A stretch of 64,000 bases of DNA. It comes from Rhodoblastus acidophilus (GTDB lineage: Bacteria; Pseudomonadota; Alphaproteobacteria; Rhizobiales; Beijerinckiaceae). The DNA is taken from contig NZ_JAOQNX010000002.1 of the NCBI RefSeq assembly GCF_025961575.1, forward strand, positions 62,001-126,000. The letters run 5' to 3'. The notes under the pieces were generated by a model, which was given only the letters and a program-made list of their open reading frames with translations, was not told where the DNA came from and made no database searches. The stretch's first letter is position 1; the number at the start of each line of letters is the position of its first letter. The position numbers were made by a program, and so were the translations under genes. Shown in pieces: positions 1-9,406 of the stretch.

Positions 1-347
1 TAGCCGAGATCGCCGCCCATATTATAGACGCCCGGGCGCAGCGAGGCGCCGATGAAGAATTTGACGGGCGTCCCGCCCCGGGCCTGATGCTCCGCGCGCA
101 GATCGTCGGACAGCGCGTTGATCTCGCGCAGCATCGGCAGCGTCCAGCTCACGGAATTTTCGTGGCGCATGTTGCACCAGAGCGCGCCGTGGCGCGCGTC
201 GAAGCGCAGCTCGAGCGTGTCGCGCGACCGGTCAAGCCACGCAGGCGCCGCGTCGCCCGGCAGCGTCTCGCGCAGCATGTCCGACGCCGCGGCGCCATCG
301 AGGCGCCGCGCCGTTGGCAGCGATGAGAAGTCGATCAACGTCGTCAT
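1..347 (-). CDS. Crotonase-fold enoyl-CoA hydratase, DSF synthase (RpfF)-like, partial
   Basis: This is the N-terminal 115 residues of a gene that runs off the left edge; the ATG reads MTTLIDFSSLP. The visible part contains a segment reading FFIGASLRPGVYNMGGDLG, which resembles the FVAGAS..PGVFNLGGDL signature of RpfF-type crotonases that make diffusible signal factor (cis-2 unsaturated fatty acids) from acyl-ACP. The first half, with WCNMRH and FDARHGALW, also fits the N-terminal beta strands of that branch. The catalytic glutamates lie outside the window, so synthase activity cannot be checked. It lies downstream of recQ on the same strand, 289 bases away, so probably under its own promoter. 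A general enoyl-CoA hydratase is the alternative. Confidence 0.6.
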   Translation of the reverse strand, partial: MTTLIDFSSLPTARRLDGAAASDMLRETLPGDAAPAWLDRSRDTLELRFDARHGALWCNMRHENSVSWTLPMLREINALSDDLRAEHQARGGTPVKFFIGASLRPGVYNMGGDLG

Positions 348-636
348 GGCCGAACGCTCTCCGATCCGCTTTTTGTGCCGCCGCCGCGCCCCTTGAAATA
401 GGATGGGCTGCGGCTCCTCCGCTGCGTCTTGTCGCAGCGGCGACATGCAACCTTAACAAACAACTTTTGCGCGAAATGTTACGTTCGCGCTTGAAACGCT
501 CGATTTCGCAAGGAAACGCGAGAGCGCATTCTTTACGGAAATTCAGCTGGATATATTTCTCATCGCCATTGAAGGCGCCCCCCGCGAGCACGCGAGGGTT
601 GCAAGCTGTCCCTGCGCAGCTGGCGGCCGCGCAAGC

Positions 637-2238
<1,602 letters not shown>

Positions 2239-2432
2239 CGCCCTGCTTCCGGCTGTTGCATAAACTTTAGGCCCGATGCCGCGAAAGTACAGTTCCCAAG
2301 ACGAAGGCCGTGATTGTCAGCGTCGCGGACTCGTCTTATTTAATGGCTGCGCTGGAAATCCAGGCAGGTCACTGACGGTCGTTTCGCGCCGACCGGGGCG
2401 CTCGGCGCGCCCGAACTAGGAAGGAAACACGT

Positions 2433-2822
2433 ATGAAACTCGTTCACGCTTTGTCGGCCGCGGCCGTCCTCGCCCTCGCCTCTTCCTCGGCTTTCGCCGC
2501 CGGCGACCCCGAGGCGGGGCAGAAGGTGTTCACGAAATGCGCCGCCTGCCACAAGGTCGGCCCGGGCGCCAAGAACGGCGTCGGCCCCGAACTCAACGGC
2601 CTGAACGGCCGCCACAGCGGCTCGGTCGAAGGCTACGCCTATTCGGACGCCAACAAGAATTCCGGCATCACCTGGTCCGAAGCCAAGTTCAAGGAATATA
2701 TCACCGCGCCGCAGAAGGTCGTTCCCGGCACCAAGATGACCTTCCCGGGCCTGCCGAACGAAGCTGACCGCGACAACGTCTGGGCCTATCTGTCCCAGTT
2801 CAAGGCTGACGGCTCCAAGTAA
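2433..2822 (+). CDS. Class I c-type cytochrome (cytochrome c2 type)
   Basis: A 129-residue periplasmic electron carrier. Residues 1-22 are a Sec signal peptide ending SSAFA before AGDPEAGQ. The haem motif CAACHK has cysteines at 36 and 39 and the axial histidine at 40. The methionine ligand is in GTKMTFPGL, and the C-terminal helix carries WAYLSQF. This is the mitochondrial/cytochrome c2-like fold, including the insert around LNGRHSGSVEGYAYSDANK typical of alphaproteobacterial cytochromes c2 that shuttle electrons from the bc1 complex to oxidase. The ATG follows GGAAGGAAAC, a good ribosome-binding site. A strong intrinsic terminator follows at once, so the gene is probably monocistronic. Confidence 0.93.
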   Translation: MKLVHALSAAAVLALASSSAFAAGDPEAGQKVFTKCAACHKVGPGAKNGVGPELNGLNGRHSGSVEGYAYSDANKNSGITWSEAKFKEYITAPQKVVPGTKMTFPGLPNEADRDNVWAYLSQFKADGSK

Positions 2823-2845
2823 GCCCTCGGCATCGCATGCCTTCG

Positions 2846-2884
2846 ACGCCGGTCATCACGATGGGATGGCCGGCGTTGTTTTTT
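2846..2884 (+). terminator. Intrinsic terminator of the cytochrome c gene
   Basis: An inverted repeat (ACGCCGGTCATC, 7-base loop, GATGGCCGGCGT) gives a GC-rich stem of about 12 pairs with one G-T wobble, followed by TTGTTTTTT. It starts 23 bases after the cytochrome c stop codon. This is a textbook rho-independent terminator and separates the gene from the GNAT gene. Confidence 0.8.
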
Positions 2885-2909
2885 GCGTCGGATCGGGTAA
2901 ACCCCCTTC

Positions 2910-3407
2910 ATGACCGAATTGTCGCTCGCCTTCGCCCTGCAGACCCCCGCCGACCTGCACGCTATCCAGAAACTGGAGGAGCGCGCCTTCGGCCCCGGAC
3001 GGTTCGCCAAGACCGCCTATCGCCTGCGCGAGGGGGTCGCGCCCGAACTGTCGCTGTCCACCATCGCCCGCATCGGCGGCATGCTGGTGGGCGCCTGCAC
3101 CCTGACCCGGATCGCCGTCGGCGGCGCGCCGGCGCTGCTGCTCGGCCCGCTGACCGTGGAGGAGCCGTTTCGCGCCCGGGGCGTGGGCGAGGCCCTGGCG
3201 CAGAGATCGCTGGAGGCCGCCAAGGCCGCGGGGCACGCGCTCGTCCTGCTGGTCGGCGATCCCCCGTTCTACGAGCGCCTCGGATTTGTCCGCGCCTCCT
3301 GGGGACAATTCGTGTTTCCCGGCCCGGTCGATCCCGGCCGCATCCTGTTTTACGATTTGCAGCCGGGCGCCGGCGAGGCGCGACGCGGGCTGGTGACCTC
3401 GGGCTGA
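2910..3407 (+). CDS. GNAT family N-acetyltransferase
   Basis: A 165-residue acetyltransferase of the YhbS-like GNAT branch. It has the acetyl-CoA binding core LLGPLTVEEPFRARGVGEAL (the R/Q-x-x-G-x-G/A pyrophosphate loop is RARGVG) and a C-terminal segment with PPFYERLGFVRA, the usual beta5-alpha4 signature with YERLGF. The substrate is unknown. The ATG lies just after the terminator of the cytochrome gene, so a separate promoter is expected. The stop is followed by a REP-like repeat. Confidence 0.85.
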   Translation: MTELSLAFALQTPADLHAIQKLEERAFGPGRFAKTAYRLREGVAPELSLSTIARIGGMLVGACTLTRIAVGGAPALLLGPLTVEEPFRARGVGEALAQRSLEAAKAAGHALVLLVGDPPFYERLGFVRASWGQFVFPGPVDPGRILFYDLQPGAGEARRGLVTSG

Positions 3408-3423
3408 AGCCCGTGAACTGCTG

Positions 3424-3460
3424 CTTGAGACGCCCGCCAAGGCGAGCGCCTCGGGGTGAG
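3424..3460. repeat. Short REP-like repeat (same family as 22612-22650)
   Basis: The stretch beginning CTTGAGACGCCCGCCAAGGC and ending CTCGGGGTGAG closely matches a stretch at 22612-22650 that begins CTTCGAGACGCCCGCCAAGG. The inner part can form a small hairpin (CGCCAAGGCG). It sits in the intergenic space after the GNAT gene and is a partial copy of the larger palindromic element near 22.6 kb. Confidence 0.65.
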
Positions 3461-3583
3461 TTAAAATATATTGTAATATTTAGAGAAGCAGCCTGACGGC
3501 CCCTCCGAAAAACCGCGCCGCGCGGCGTGGGTTGCCGCTTGGCCTGACCTTGGCTATTTTTGAAGGCGATTGCGGAATTCCCC

Positions 3584-5218
3584 ATGAGCACACGGCAGCC
3601 GGACCGCTCAGAAATCGAGGCTGAACTGGCGCGACTGCTCGCGTCGCCGGACTTCGCGAAGAATCCAGGGGCGTCCAGCTTCCTCAAATTCGTCGTCGAG
3701 GAGACGCTGGAGGGGCGCGGCGACCGCCTGAAAGCCTTCACCATCGCCACCCAGGCGCTGGAGCGGAAGGATGATTTCGACGCCCGGCTCGATTCCGCCG
3801 TTCGCGTGCAGGCGCTGCGGCTGCGGCGGCTTCTGGACGCCTGGTACGAGGGTCCGGGCGCGGACAGTCCGGTGCGCATCCAACTCACGCGCGGAACCTA
3901 CAAGCCCGTCTTTGTCTATGTGAGCGCGCCTGTCGCCGGCGGCCCTGCGGCCGAGGCCGCCGCCGCCCCCGCCGCCGCGCCGGACCGCTCGCTGCGGCGT
4001 TACGCCGGCGCCGTGGGGCTCGCGCTGTCGATTTTCCTTTTCGCCCTGTTCGGGCTGATGACCGAACCGGCCTCCCCGCCCGGCGCCAGCAGCGCCAACG
4101 CCCCGCCGATCCCCAGCCTGCGGATCGAACGCGCCGAGGACGCCCCCAAAACCCTGACGGAAGTCGCGCAGGCGCTGGAAGTCGACTTCAGCGCCCTCGA
4201 CACTGTCATCCTGAGGAAACCCGACGCCGATCCCGCGACCGTCAACGCCTATGCCCTCGCCCTCAGGCCGCTGGAGAAGAGCTATGTCGCCGAACTCGTG
4301 CGCCTTAGCGACCGGACCATCGTCTGGGCCGAGCAACTCCCCCTGCCCGAGGGCGCCGGCGCCATCGCCCGGCAGGCCCGCGAACTGACGCAGCGGCTTG
4401 GCGACGCCTATGGCGTGATCGACGTGGACGCCCTGCGGCTGCTCAATAAATTCGACGGCATGCCGCGCGGTTTCAACTGCACGCTCACCGCCTTCACCTT
4501 CCTGAAGACGCAAAGCACCGACCGCATGCGGGTGGCGCGCGAATGTCTGGAGATCGCCGTCGCCGCCAATCCCCGCGACGATGACGCTCGCGCCATGCTG
4601 GCGATCGCGCTGGTCTATTATTACATCTACGCGCCGCTGGAGAGCGAGCGGGAGGCCGCTCTGGCCCGCGCCGAAAAGCTGGCGAAGGAGGCCTTCGATC
4701 TCGCGCCTCGGCGCGCCCGCTCCTATTTCGCCCGTTTCATCACGGCCTTCGCCGCGGGACGTTATGAGGAAGCGTTTTCCGCCGCCCGCGGCGCCCTGGC
4801 GCTCAACGACAATTCGACGCTGTTCGCCCGCGTGATCGGCACGGCCTATGTGGTGCGCGGCGAGGTCGAGGCCGGCATGGCCTTGCTGACTCCCCTGGCC
4901 AATCTGCCCGGCGAATATGCCGCCGCGCTCGGGGCCGCCGCGCTCGGCCACGAATTGCGCGGCGAAAAACGCGAGGCGGCGCAATTGCTGGCGCGCCCCG
5001 GCGCCTCCGAACGGCCGCTGGCGCTGATCCTGCAACTCAGCCTGTGCGGCGCCGACGCCGATTGCGCCCGCGATCCCTTCGCGGAGCTGCGGCGCAATTT
5101 CCCGGGAATCGCCGCCGACATCGGCTCCGCCCTCGACCGGATGGGCCTCGCCGAACCCGTCAAGGCGCGGCTGCTTCCCGGCCTGCGCGCGGCCAAGGTC
5201 TTGGCGGCGGAGCGCTGA
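3584..5218 (+). CDS. Membrane-anchored protein: N-terminal winged-helix-like domain, one TM helix, TPR-like C-terminal half
   Basis: A 544-residue protein of unknown role. Residues 1-110 contain a conserved block (FLKFVVEETLEGRGDRLKAF, then DARLDSAVRVQALRLRRLL and IQLTRGTYKPVF) that in many proteobacterial and acidobacterial proteins sits ahead of TolB-like or TPR modules and resembles a transcriptional-regulator DNA-binding domain. A single hydrophobic helix (AGAVGLALSIFLFALFGLM, near residue 145) follows an Ala/Pro-rich linker. The C-terminal half has helical, TPR-like repeats (ANPRDDDARAMLAIALVYY; APRRARSYFARFITAFAAGR). The architecture recalls one-component, membrane-anchored regulators of the CadC type. 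I chose ATG 3584; an in-frame TTG at 3560 would add eight residues. The specific function is not known. Confidence 0.65.
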   Translation: MSTRQPDRSEIEAELARLLASPDFAKNPGASSFLKFVVEETLEGRGDRLKAFTIATQALERKDDFDARLDSAVRVQALRLRRLLDAWYEGPGADSPVRIQLTRGTYKPVFVYVSAPVAGGPAAEAAAAPAAAPDRSLRRYAGAVGLALSIFLFALFGLMTEPASPPGASSANAPPIPSLRIERAEDAPKTLTEVAQALEVDFSALDTVILRKPDADPATVNAYALALRPLEKSYVAELVRLSDRTIVWAEQLPLPEGAGAIARQARELTQRLGDAYGVIDVDALRLLNKFDGMPRGFNCTLTAFTFLKTQSTDRMRVARECLEIAVAANPRDDDARAMLAIALVYYYIYAPLESEREAALARAEKLAKEAFDLAPRRARSYFARFITAFAAGRYEEAFSAARGALALNDNSTLFARVIGTAYVVRGEVEAGMALLTPLANLPGEYAAALGAAALGHELRGEKREAAQLLARPGASERPLALILQLSLCGADADCARDPFAELRRNFPGIAADIGSALDRMGLAEPVKARLLPGLRAAKVLAAER

Positions 5219-5344
5219 TCGGCGCAACACGCTGCAACACTTGCCGCATTTGCCGATCACCCTCCCGTAACCCCGTTAACCTATCGCCACGCATGCCGAT
5301 CCCTCATGTTCGCCTGGCCCAGGAGAGGGCCAGCGGAGGACCAA

Positions 5345-5566
5345 ATGGAACAGCATGTCGAGCAAGCGCTTTACGAAGTTCTCTTCGCGCTGGCCGAATT
5401 CTCGCAGGCCAATGGCGCGAACCCCGAGGGCTCGAACGAGGAGCCGGCTGACGCCGGCAAGGTCGACGCCCTCTATGATACGCTTTGCCTGTCGCGCTGG
5501 AGCCTGGAGACGGCCTTGCGCTCGTTGCGCCAGATCGACGCCGCGCAGCCGCGCCGCGCCCACTGA
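5345..5566 (+). CDS. Small hypothetical protein (73 aa)
   Basis: A short acidic protein starting MEQHVEQALYEVLFALAEF. The ATG at 5345 follows GGAGGACCAA, a good ribosome-binding site; an upstream in-frame ATG at 5306 has none, so the shorter form is preferred. No domain is recognised. It is predicted to be mostly helical, soluble, with one cysteine. It ends 19 bases before the convergent DUF1963 gene. Composition and codon use match the chromosome, so it is likely a real conserved small protein of unknown role. Confidence 0.55.
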   Translation: MEQHVEQALYEVLFALAEFSQANGANPEGSNEEPADAGKVDALYDTLCLSRWSLETALRSLRQIDAAQPRRAH

Positions 5567-5585
5567 GCCTGAGCGCGGGCCCTGC

Positions 5586-7214
5586 TTATTCCGAAATCTG
5601 CGAGCGCAGCCGCGTCAGATCGCCCTGGGCGAGCGCGCCCTGGTCGATGGTCGCCGCCAGCGTCCCGTCGTTTCCAAAACGCCATTTCAGCAGCGCGCTG
5701 GAGACAAATTCGACCAGCACCGCCTGGGTCTCGGGGTCGAAGCCGGGAAGGCCGCGGAACGGCGCATGCCCCAGGCCGCAGATTTCATGCGCCGCCAGCT
5801 TGCGCCAGCGCGCCTCGAAATAGGCGCGCTGCGCCTGCGGCAGGGGATGATGGGCGCAATAGGCGTGTTTGGCCCAATCCTCGCGCAACAGTTCGTAATC
5901 ATGGGCGAACAGCGCGGCGTCAGGGCGATGTTCGGTGAGGGCGAAGCGGATGAGGCGCGCCTGTTCGGCGCCGCTCTCGGGGTCGGGCGCGCGCTCGACA
6001 TGGATGAGTTCGATCTTCCGCAGCCGCTCCATCAGCGCCGCCGCCGTCTCTTCCGAAAAATCTTCCGTTTCCGCGCGGGCGCGCACATCCGCGGCGATGG
6101 CGCGCAGCTGTTCCGACGCCGCGTCCACCGCGGCGACCGCCGCCTTCCAGCCGTCGACGAGTTTGGGCAGATCCTCGGCTTTGCGCTCCATTTCGGCGAG
6201 CATCGCCTGGGTCATGCCGCCGAGCTCGATCTGCTTGCGGGCGCGGGCGAGCTGCTTTTCAACGTCCGGCAGCGCCGCCTTGATCAGCGTCTTGCGCCGC
6301 GCCATGGCGGCAAGCGCAAAATCGGTCAGGGCGAGGGCGGACGCCCAGCTGAACGGGTGATGTTCGGGCGCGGCGAGATCGAAGCCTTCGCGGAACAGGC
6401 GGTTGCGCGCCGCATGGGCGTCGCCCGGCGCGAGCGGGTCGGGGTCGCCGGGACCGACCGCAACAATGTCCAGGGGCCAGCGGGGGAAAGCGTCGACGCG
6501 GCGGGGCGCATCGGCGTCGCCCGCCAAAACGCCGGATAGCGGCCATGTGCAGCAGGCGCCGGGCGCCGGGGCCGGCCGGGGCGCGGCGCGCTCGGCGAAA
6601 TGCAGCGCCCGCACTTCGGCGCCGTCGTTGGGGTCGAGGAAGAAGGCGAGCCAGCCTTTTCGCGGTCCGCGTCCGTTCCACAGTCCCTCCGGCAGATCGG
6701 CGCAGCAGATTTGCGCCAGGAACAGGCCGCGCTTGCCGGAGAATTTCGGCCAGGGCATGGCGGCCGGCATTTCGGGGGCGCCGCCGAACCAGCTGCGCGC
6801 CGGCGCGTCGCGACGGATCGGAATTTGCGGAACGAGGCGGGCGACCACGCCTGCGTTTTCCTCTTTTTCCTCCTGACAGGGGACATCGGACGCTTCGCCG
6901 CCCGCAGCCTCGGGATAGCCGAGACGGCGCTCGAACGGAACGGGGCGCATATCGATGCGGCGCTCGAGCCGCCGCGGCGCCAGAACGCGCGCCACCCGGT
7001 CGGCCGAAGCATAACAATGCGGCTCGATGTCCGGCTTGTTCTTGGGCTTGGGCTTGGGCTTGGGCTTGGCCTTTGGCGTGGGCTTGGCCTTGGATTTCGG
7101 CTTGGGCGCGCTCTCCAGCTTGTCGCGCGCAAAATTGCGCACGGCAAGGCCGAGAGCGCCGAACAGCGCGAGAAAGGCAAGATTGCCGGCATAAGCAAAG
7201 ACATCGCCCGACAT
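5586..7214 (-). CDS. DUF1963 (YwqG-like) domain protein with N-terminal TM helix and Lys-Pro linker
   Basis: A 542-residue protein. A hydrophobic segment at residues 8-26 (AGNLAFLALFGALGLAVRNF) can anchor it in the inner membrane. It is followed by a low-complexity linker of K-P and K-A-K-P repeats (about residues 36-62), probably an extended spacer. The middle (FGGAPEMPAAMPWPKFSGK, then FLAQICCADLP and GWLAFFLDP) matches DUF1963/YwqG, and the later PLSGVLAGDADAPRR to GDPDPLAPGD belongs to the same fold. The last third is helical and possibly coiled-coil. The biochemical role of DUF1963 is not established. The gene is separated by about 100 bases from the MoxR operon upstream and may be transcribed on its own. 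Confidence 0.75.
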   Translation of the reverse strand: MSGDVFAYAGNLAFLALFGALGLAVRNFARDKLESAPKPKSKAKPTPKAKPKPKPKPKNKPDIEPHCYASADRVARVLAPRRLERRIDMRPVPFERRLGYPEAAGGEASDVPCQEEKEENAGVVARLVPQIPIRRDAPARSWFGGAPEMPAAMPWPKFSGKRGLFLAQICCADLPEGLWNGRGPRKGWLAFFLDPNDGAEVRALHFAERAAPRPAPAPGACCTWPLSGVLAGDADAPRRVDAFPRWPLDIVAVGPGDPDPLAPGDAHAARNRLFREGFDLAAPEHHPFSWASALALTDFALAAMARRKTLIKAALPDVEKQLARARKQIELGGMTQAMLAEMERKAEDLPKLVDGWKAAVAAVDAASEQLRAIAADVRARAETEDFSEETAAALMERLRKIELIHVERAPDPESGAEQARLIRFALTEHRPDAALFAHDYELLREDWAKHAYCAHHPLPQAQRAYFEARWRKLAAHEICGLGHAPFRGLPGFDPETQAVLVEFVSSALLKWRFGNDGTLAATIDQGALAQGDLTRLRSQISE

Positions 7215-7321
7215 GACGAAACACTCGAAACCAAAAGTTCAGATCGAAACGTTAGGGCCCTTCCGTTAAGGAAAGATGGGCGGCAAAACGCGCATTTGGC
7301 GCGTGTTTTCCGCAGGACGTG

Positions 7322-9406
7322 TCATTTTTTGGAGAGCACGCGGCCGCCGCGTCCCTCCCAGGCCCAGGCGATGACGACGAGTCCGAGCAAGACGAGCAGG
7401 CCGGCGAGCCCGACCGCGAGGGGGGTCAGCGACAGGCCGCGCGCGACGCTCGCTCCGGTGCGGCGAATCGCCACAAAGTCGGCGCCGGCGTAAGAAGGGC
7501 TGTCGCTCAGCGCGACGAGGCGGGGGAGTTTGACCGCATCGGTTCCGGCTTGGCCGATGCGGCGCGACGAGCCGCCCGTGGCCTCGGCGAGCGGTCGCAG
7601 TTTTTCCGTCGTCGACACGAGCTCGCGATATTCCAGCGGGTTTTCCGGGCCGACCGGGACCAGGGCGGTCAGCTCGCCCTGGCTCAGCCGGTAGAGGCCG
7701 AGTTCGGGCCGCGCGATTTTTCCCTTGAACAGGCCGGGTTCACTTGGCTCCAGGGTCAAATCGCTCTCCGCGCCGGAAGGCGCGGTGACATGGACCGGGC
7801 CGGTCTGTGCTGCAAGGGTCTGGCGCTCGATGAGCAAATCGCCGCCGGCGACGCGGCCGCGCAACACCTCTTCTTCGAGGTCCGGCTCCTTCATCAGCCA
7901 ATGCGAGGTGCGCCGCATCAGCTCCTCATAGGGGCCGCCGCCCTGGAACCCGCGCGCCCACAGCCAGAGCTGGTCGCTGAGCAGCAGGGCGACGCGGCCC
8001 TTGCCCTCGCGCGACAGGACCAGCAAGGGCGCGTCATTCGCGCCCTGCAACACGGCGGCCCCGCGCAAAACTTCGGATTGCTCCTGGCGGAACCATTCGC
8101 TCCAGGCCGGCGGTTTTTGCGCGGCGCCGGGGAGGCCTCGCGTCACCGGATGGCGGCCGCCGATCTCCGACAGGCTGGCGCGGAACGGCGCCTCAAAAAT
8201 TTGGCCGGTCGGCCGCGCCGGGCTGAGCCGGCCGATGGGCGTGTAGAACAGGCCGTCGCCGCGCGAAAAATTCGGGCCGGCGACGATGGCGAAGGCGCCG
8301 CCACGCCGCACGTAATTGACGATGTTATCAAAATAGATCGGCGGCAGCAGGCCCATGTTGGAATAGCGGTCGAACAGGATCAGGTCGAATTCGTTGATTT
8401 TTTGCCCGAACAGCTCGGCGGTAGGAAAGGCGATCAGCGCGAGTTCGCGCACCGGCGTGCCGTCGATCTTTTCCGGCGGCCGCAGGATGGTGAAATGCAC
8501 CAGATCGACATTGGCGTCGGCTTTCAAAAGGTTGCGCCAGGCGCGCTCGCCGGGATTGGGCTCCCCCGACACCAGCAACACTTTGAGATGGTCGCGCACG
8601 CCCTCGACCGAGGCCACCGCCTTGTTGTTGATGTTGGTCAGCTCATCCGGCAGCGTGGCCGCGTCGAATTCCAAAACATTGGCGCCGCCATGTTCAAGTT
8701 TTACCGGGACTTTGATGTCGCGGCCCGGCTTGGCCAGCACGCGGGTGACGAACACGCCGTCGCGCTTCACTGTCACCTCGACCGGTTCCCCCGGCCCGTT
8801 GCTCTCCTCGACCTGGAGCGTGAAGATGACGTCCTTGCCGATCAGGCCGTACCGGGGGGCCTCCTTGAGGACGATGCGGCGGTCGCGCTCGCCATCGTGG
8901 CCGGTGACCAGCGCATGAATCGGCGCCTTGACCCGCGGCGCTGCGGGGATGTCGTGGACGATCCCGTCGGTGATCATGAACACGCCGGCGAGGCGCTCCG
9001 CCGGCAGATCGGCGAGGCCATTGTCGAGGGCGGTGAACAGCCGCGTCCCCTCCCCGTCCGGGGCATCGCCGGCTTCGATCACCTTGATGTCGACATTGCC
9101 GAGTTTTTGCAGCGCGGATTCGAGCGCCTTCTTGGCGTTTTCCGTCTGCGCGGCGCGGTTTTCGAAATTTTGCGAGGCGGAGCGGTCGAGCACCACGGCC
9201 ACCACATCCCGAAGCGGCTCGCGCTGCTCCTCCACCAGCGCCGGGCCGGACAAAGCGAACAGCAAGGCGGCCAAAGCGAGGCCGCGCAAAACCGCGCCGC
9301 GCCGGCGCCGCCAGATCAGCAGGCCAGTGAGCGCGACCGCCGCCACGGCCAGAAGGGCGAGCGCCCACAGCGGCGCCAGCGGCGCAAAGGACAGGCCGTA
9401 GCTCAT
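7322..9406 (-). CDS. Membrane protein of the MoxR/DUF58/DUF4159 operon, glutamine-amidotransferase-like
   Basis: A 694-residue inner-membrane protein, last gene of the operon. Two helices near the N-terminus (LWALALLAVAAVALTGLLIW, VLRGLALAALLFALSGPALV) are followed by a vWA-like region with a DRSAS motif (residues about 72-76, reminiscent of MIDAS DxSxS). A segment VLLVSGEPNPGERAWRNLLK leading to FDLILFDRYS matches the class I glutamine-amidotransferase-like fold seen in this family, and a C-terminal helix (PLAVGLAGLLVLLGLVVIAWAW) closes the protein. It overlaps the upstream DUF4159 gene by 4 bases (ATGA), implying translational coupling. It probably works with the MoxR ATPase in envelope-protein maturation or stress response, but no substrate is known. 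Confidence 0.75.
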   Translation of the reverse strand: MSYGLSFAPLAPLWALALLAVAAVALTGLLIWRRRRGAVLRGLALAALLFALSGPALVEEQREPLRDVVAVVLDRSASQNFENRAAQTENAKKALESALQKLGNVDIKVIEAGDAPDGEGTRLFTALDNGLADLPAERLAGVFMITDGIVHDIPAAPRVKAPIHALVTGHDGERDRRIVLKEAPRYGLIGKDVIFTLQVEESNGPGEPVEVTVKRDGVFVTRVLAKPGRDIKVPVKLEHGGANVLEFDAATLPDELTNINNKAVASVEGVRDHLKVLLVSGEPNPGERAWRNLLKADANVDLVHFTILRPPEKIDGTPVRELALIAFPTAELFGQKINEFDLILFDRYSNMGLLPPIYFDNIVNYVRRGGAFAIVAGPNFSRGDGLFYTPIGRLSPARPTGQIFEAPFRASLSEIGGRHPVTRGLPGAAQKPPAWSEWFRQEQSEVLRGAAVLQGANDAPLLVLSREGKGRVALLLSDQLWLWARGFQGGGPYEELMRRTSHWLMKEPDLEEEVLRGRVAGGDLLIERQTLAAQTGPVHVTAPSGAESDLTLEPSEPGLFKGKIARPELGLYRLSQGELTALVPVGPENPLEYRELVSTTEKLRPLAEATGGSSRRIGQAGTDAVKLPRLVALSDSPSYAGADFVAIRRTGASVARGLSLTPLAVGLAGLLVLLGLVVIAWAWEGRGGRVLSKK

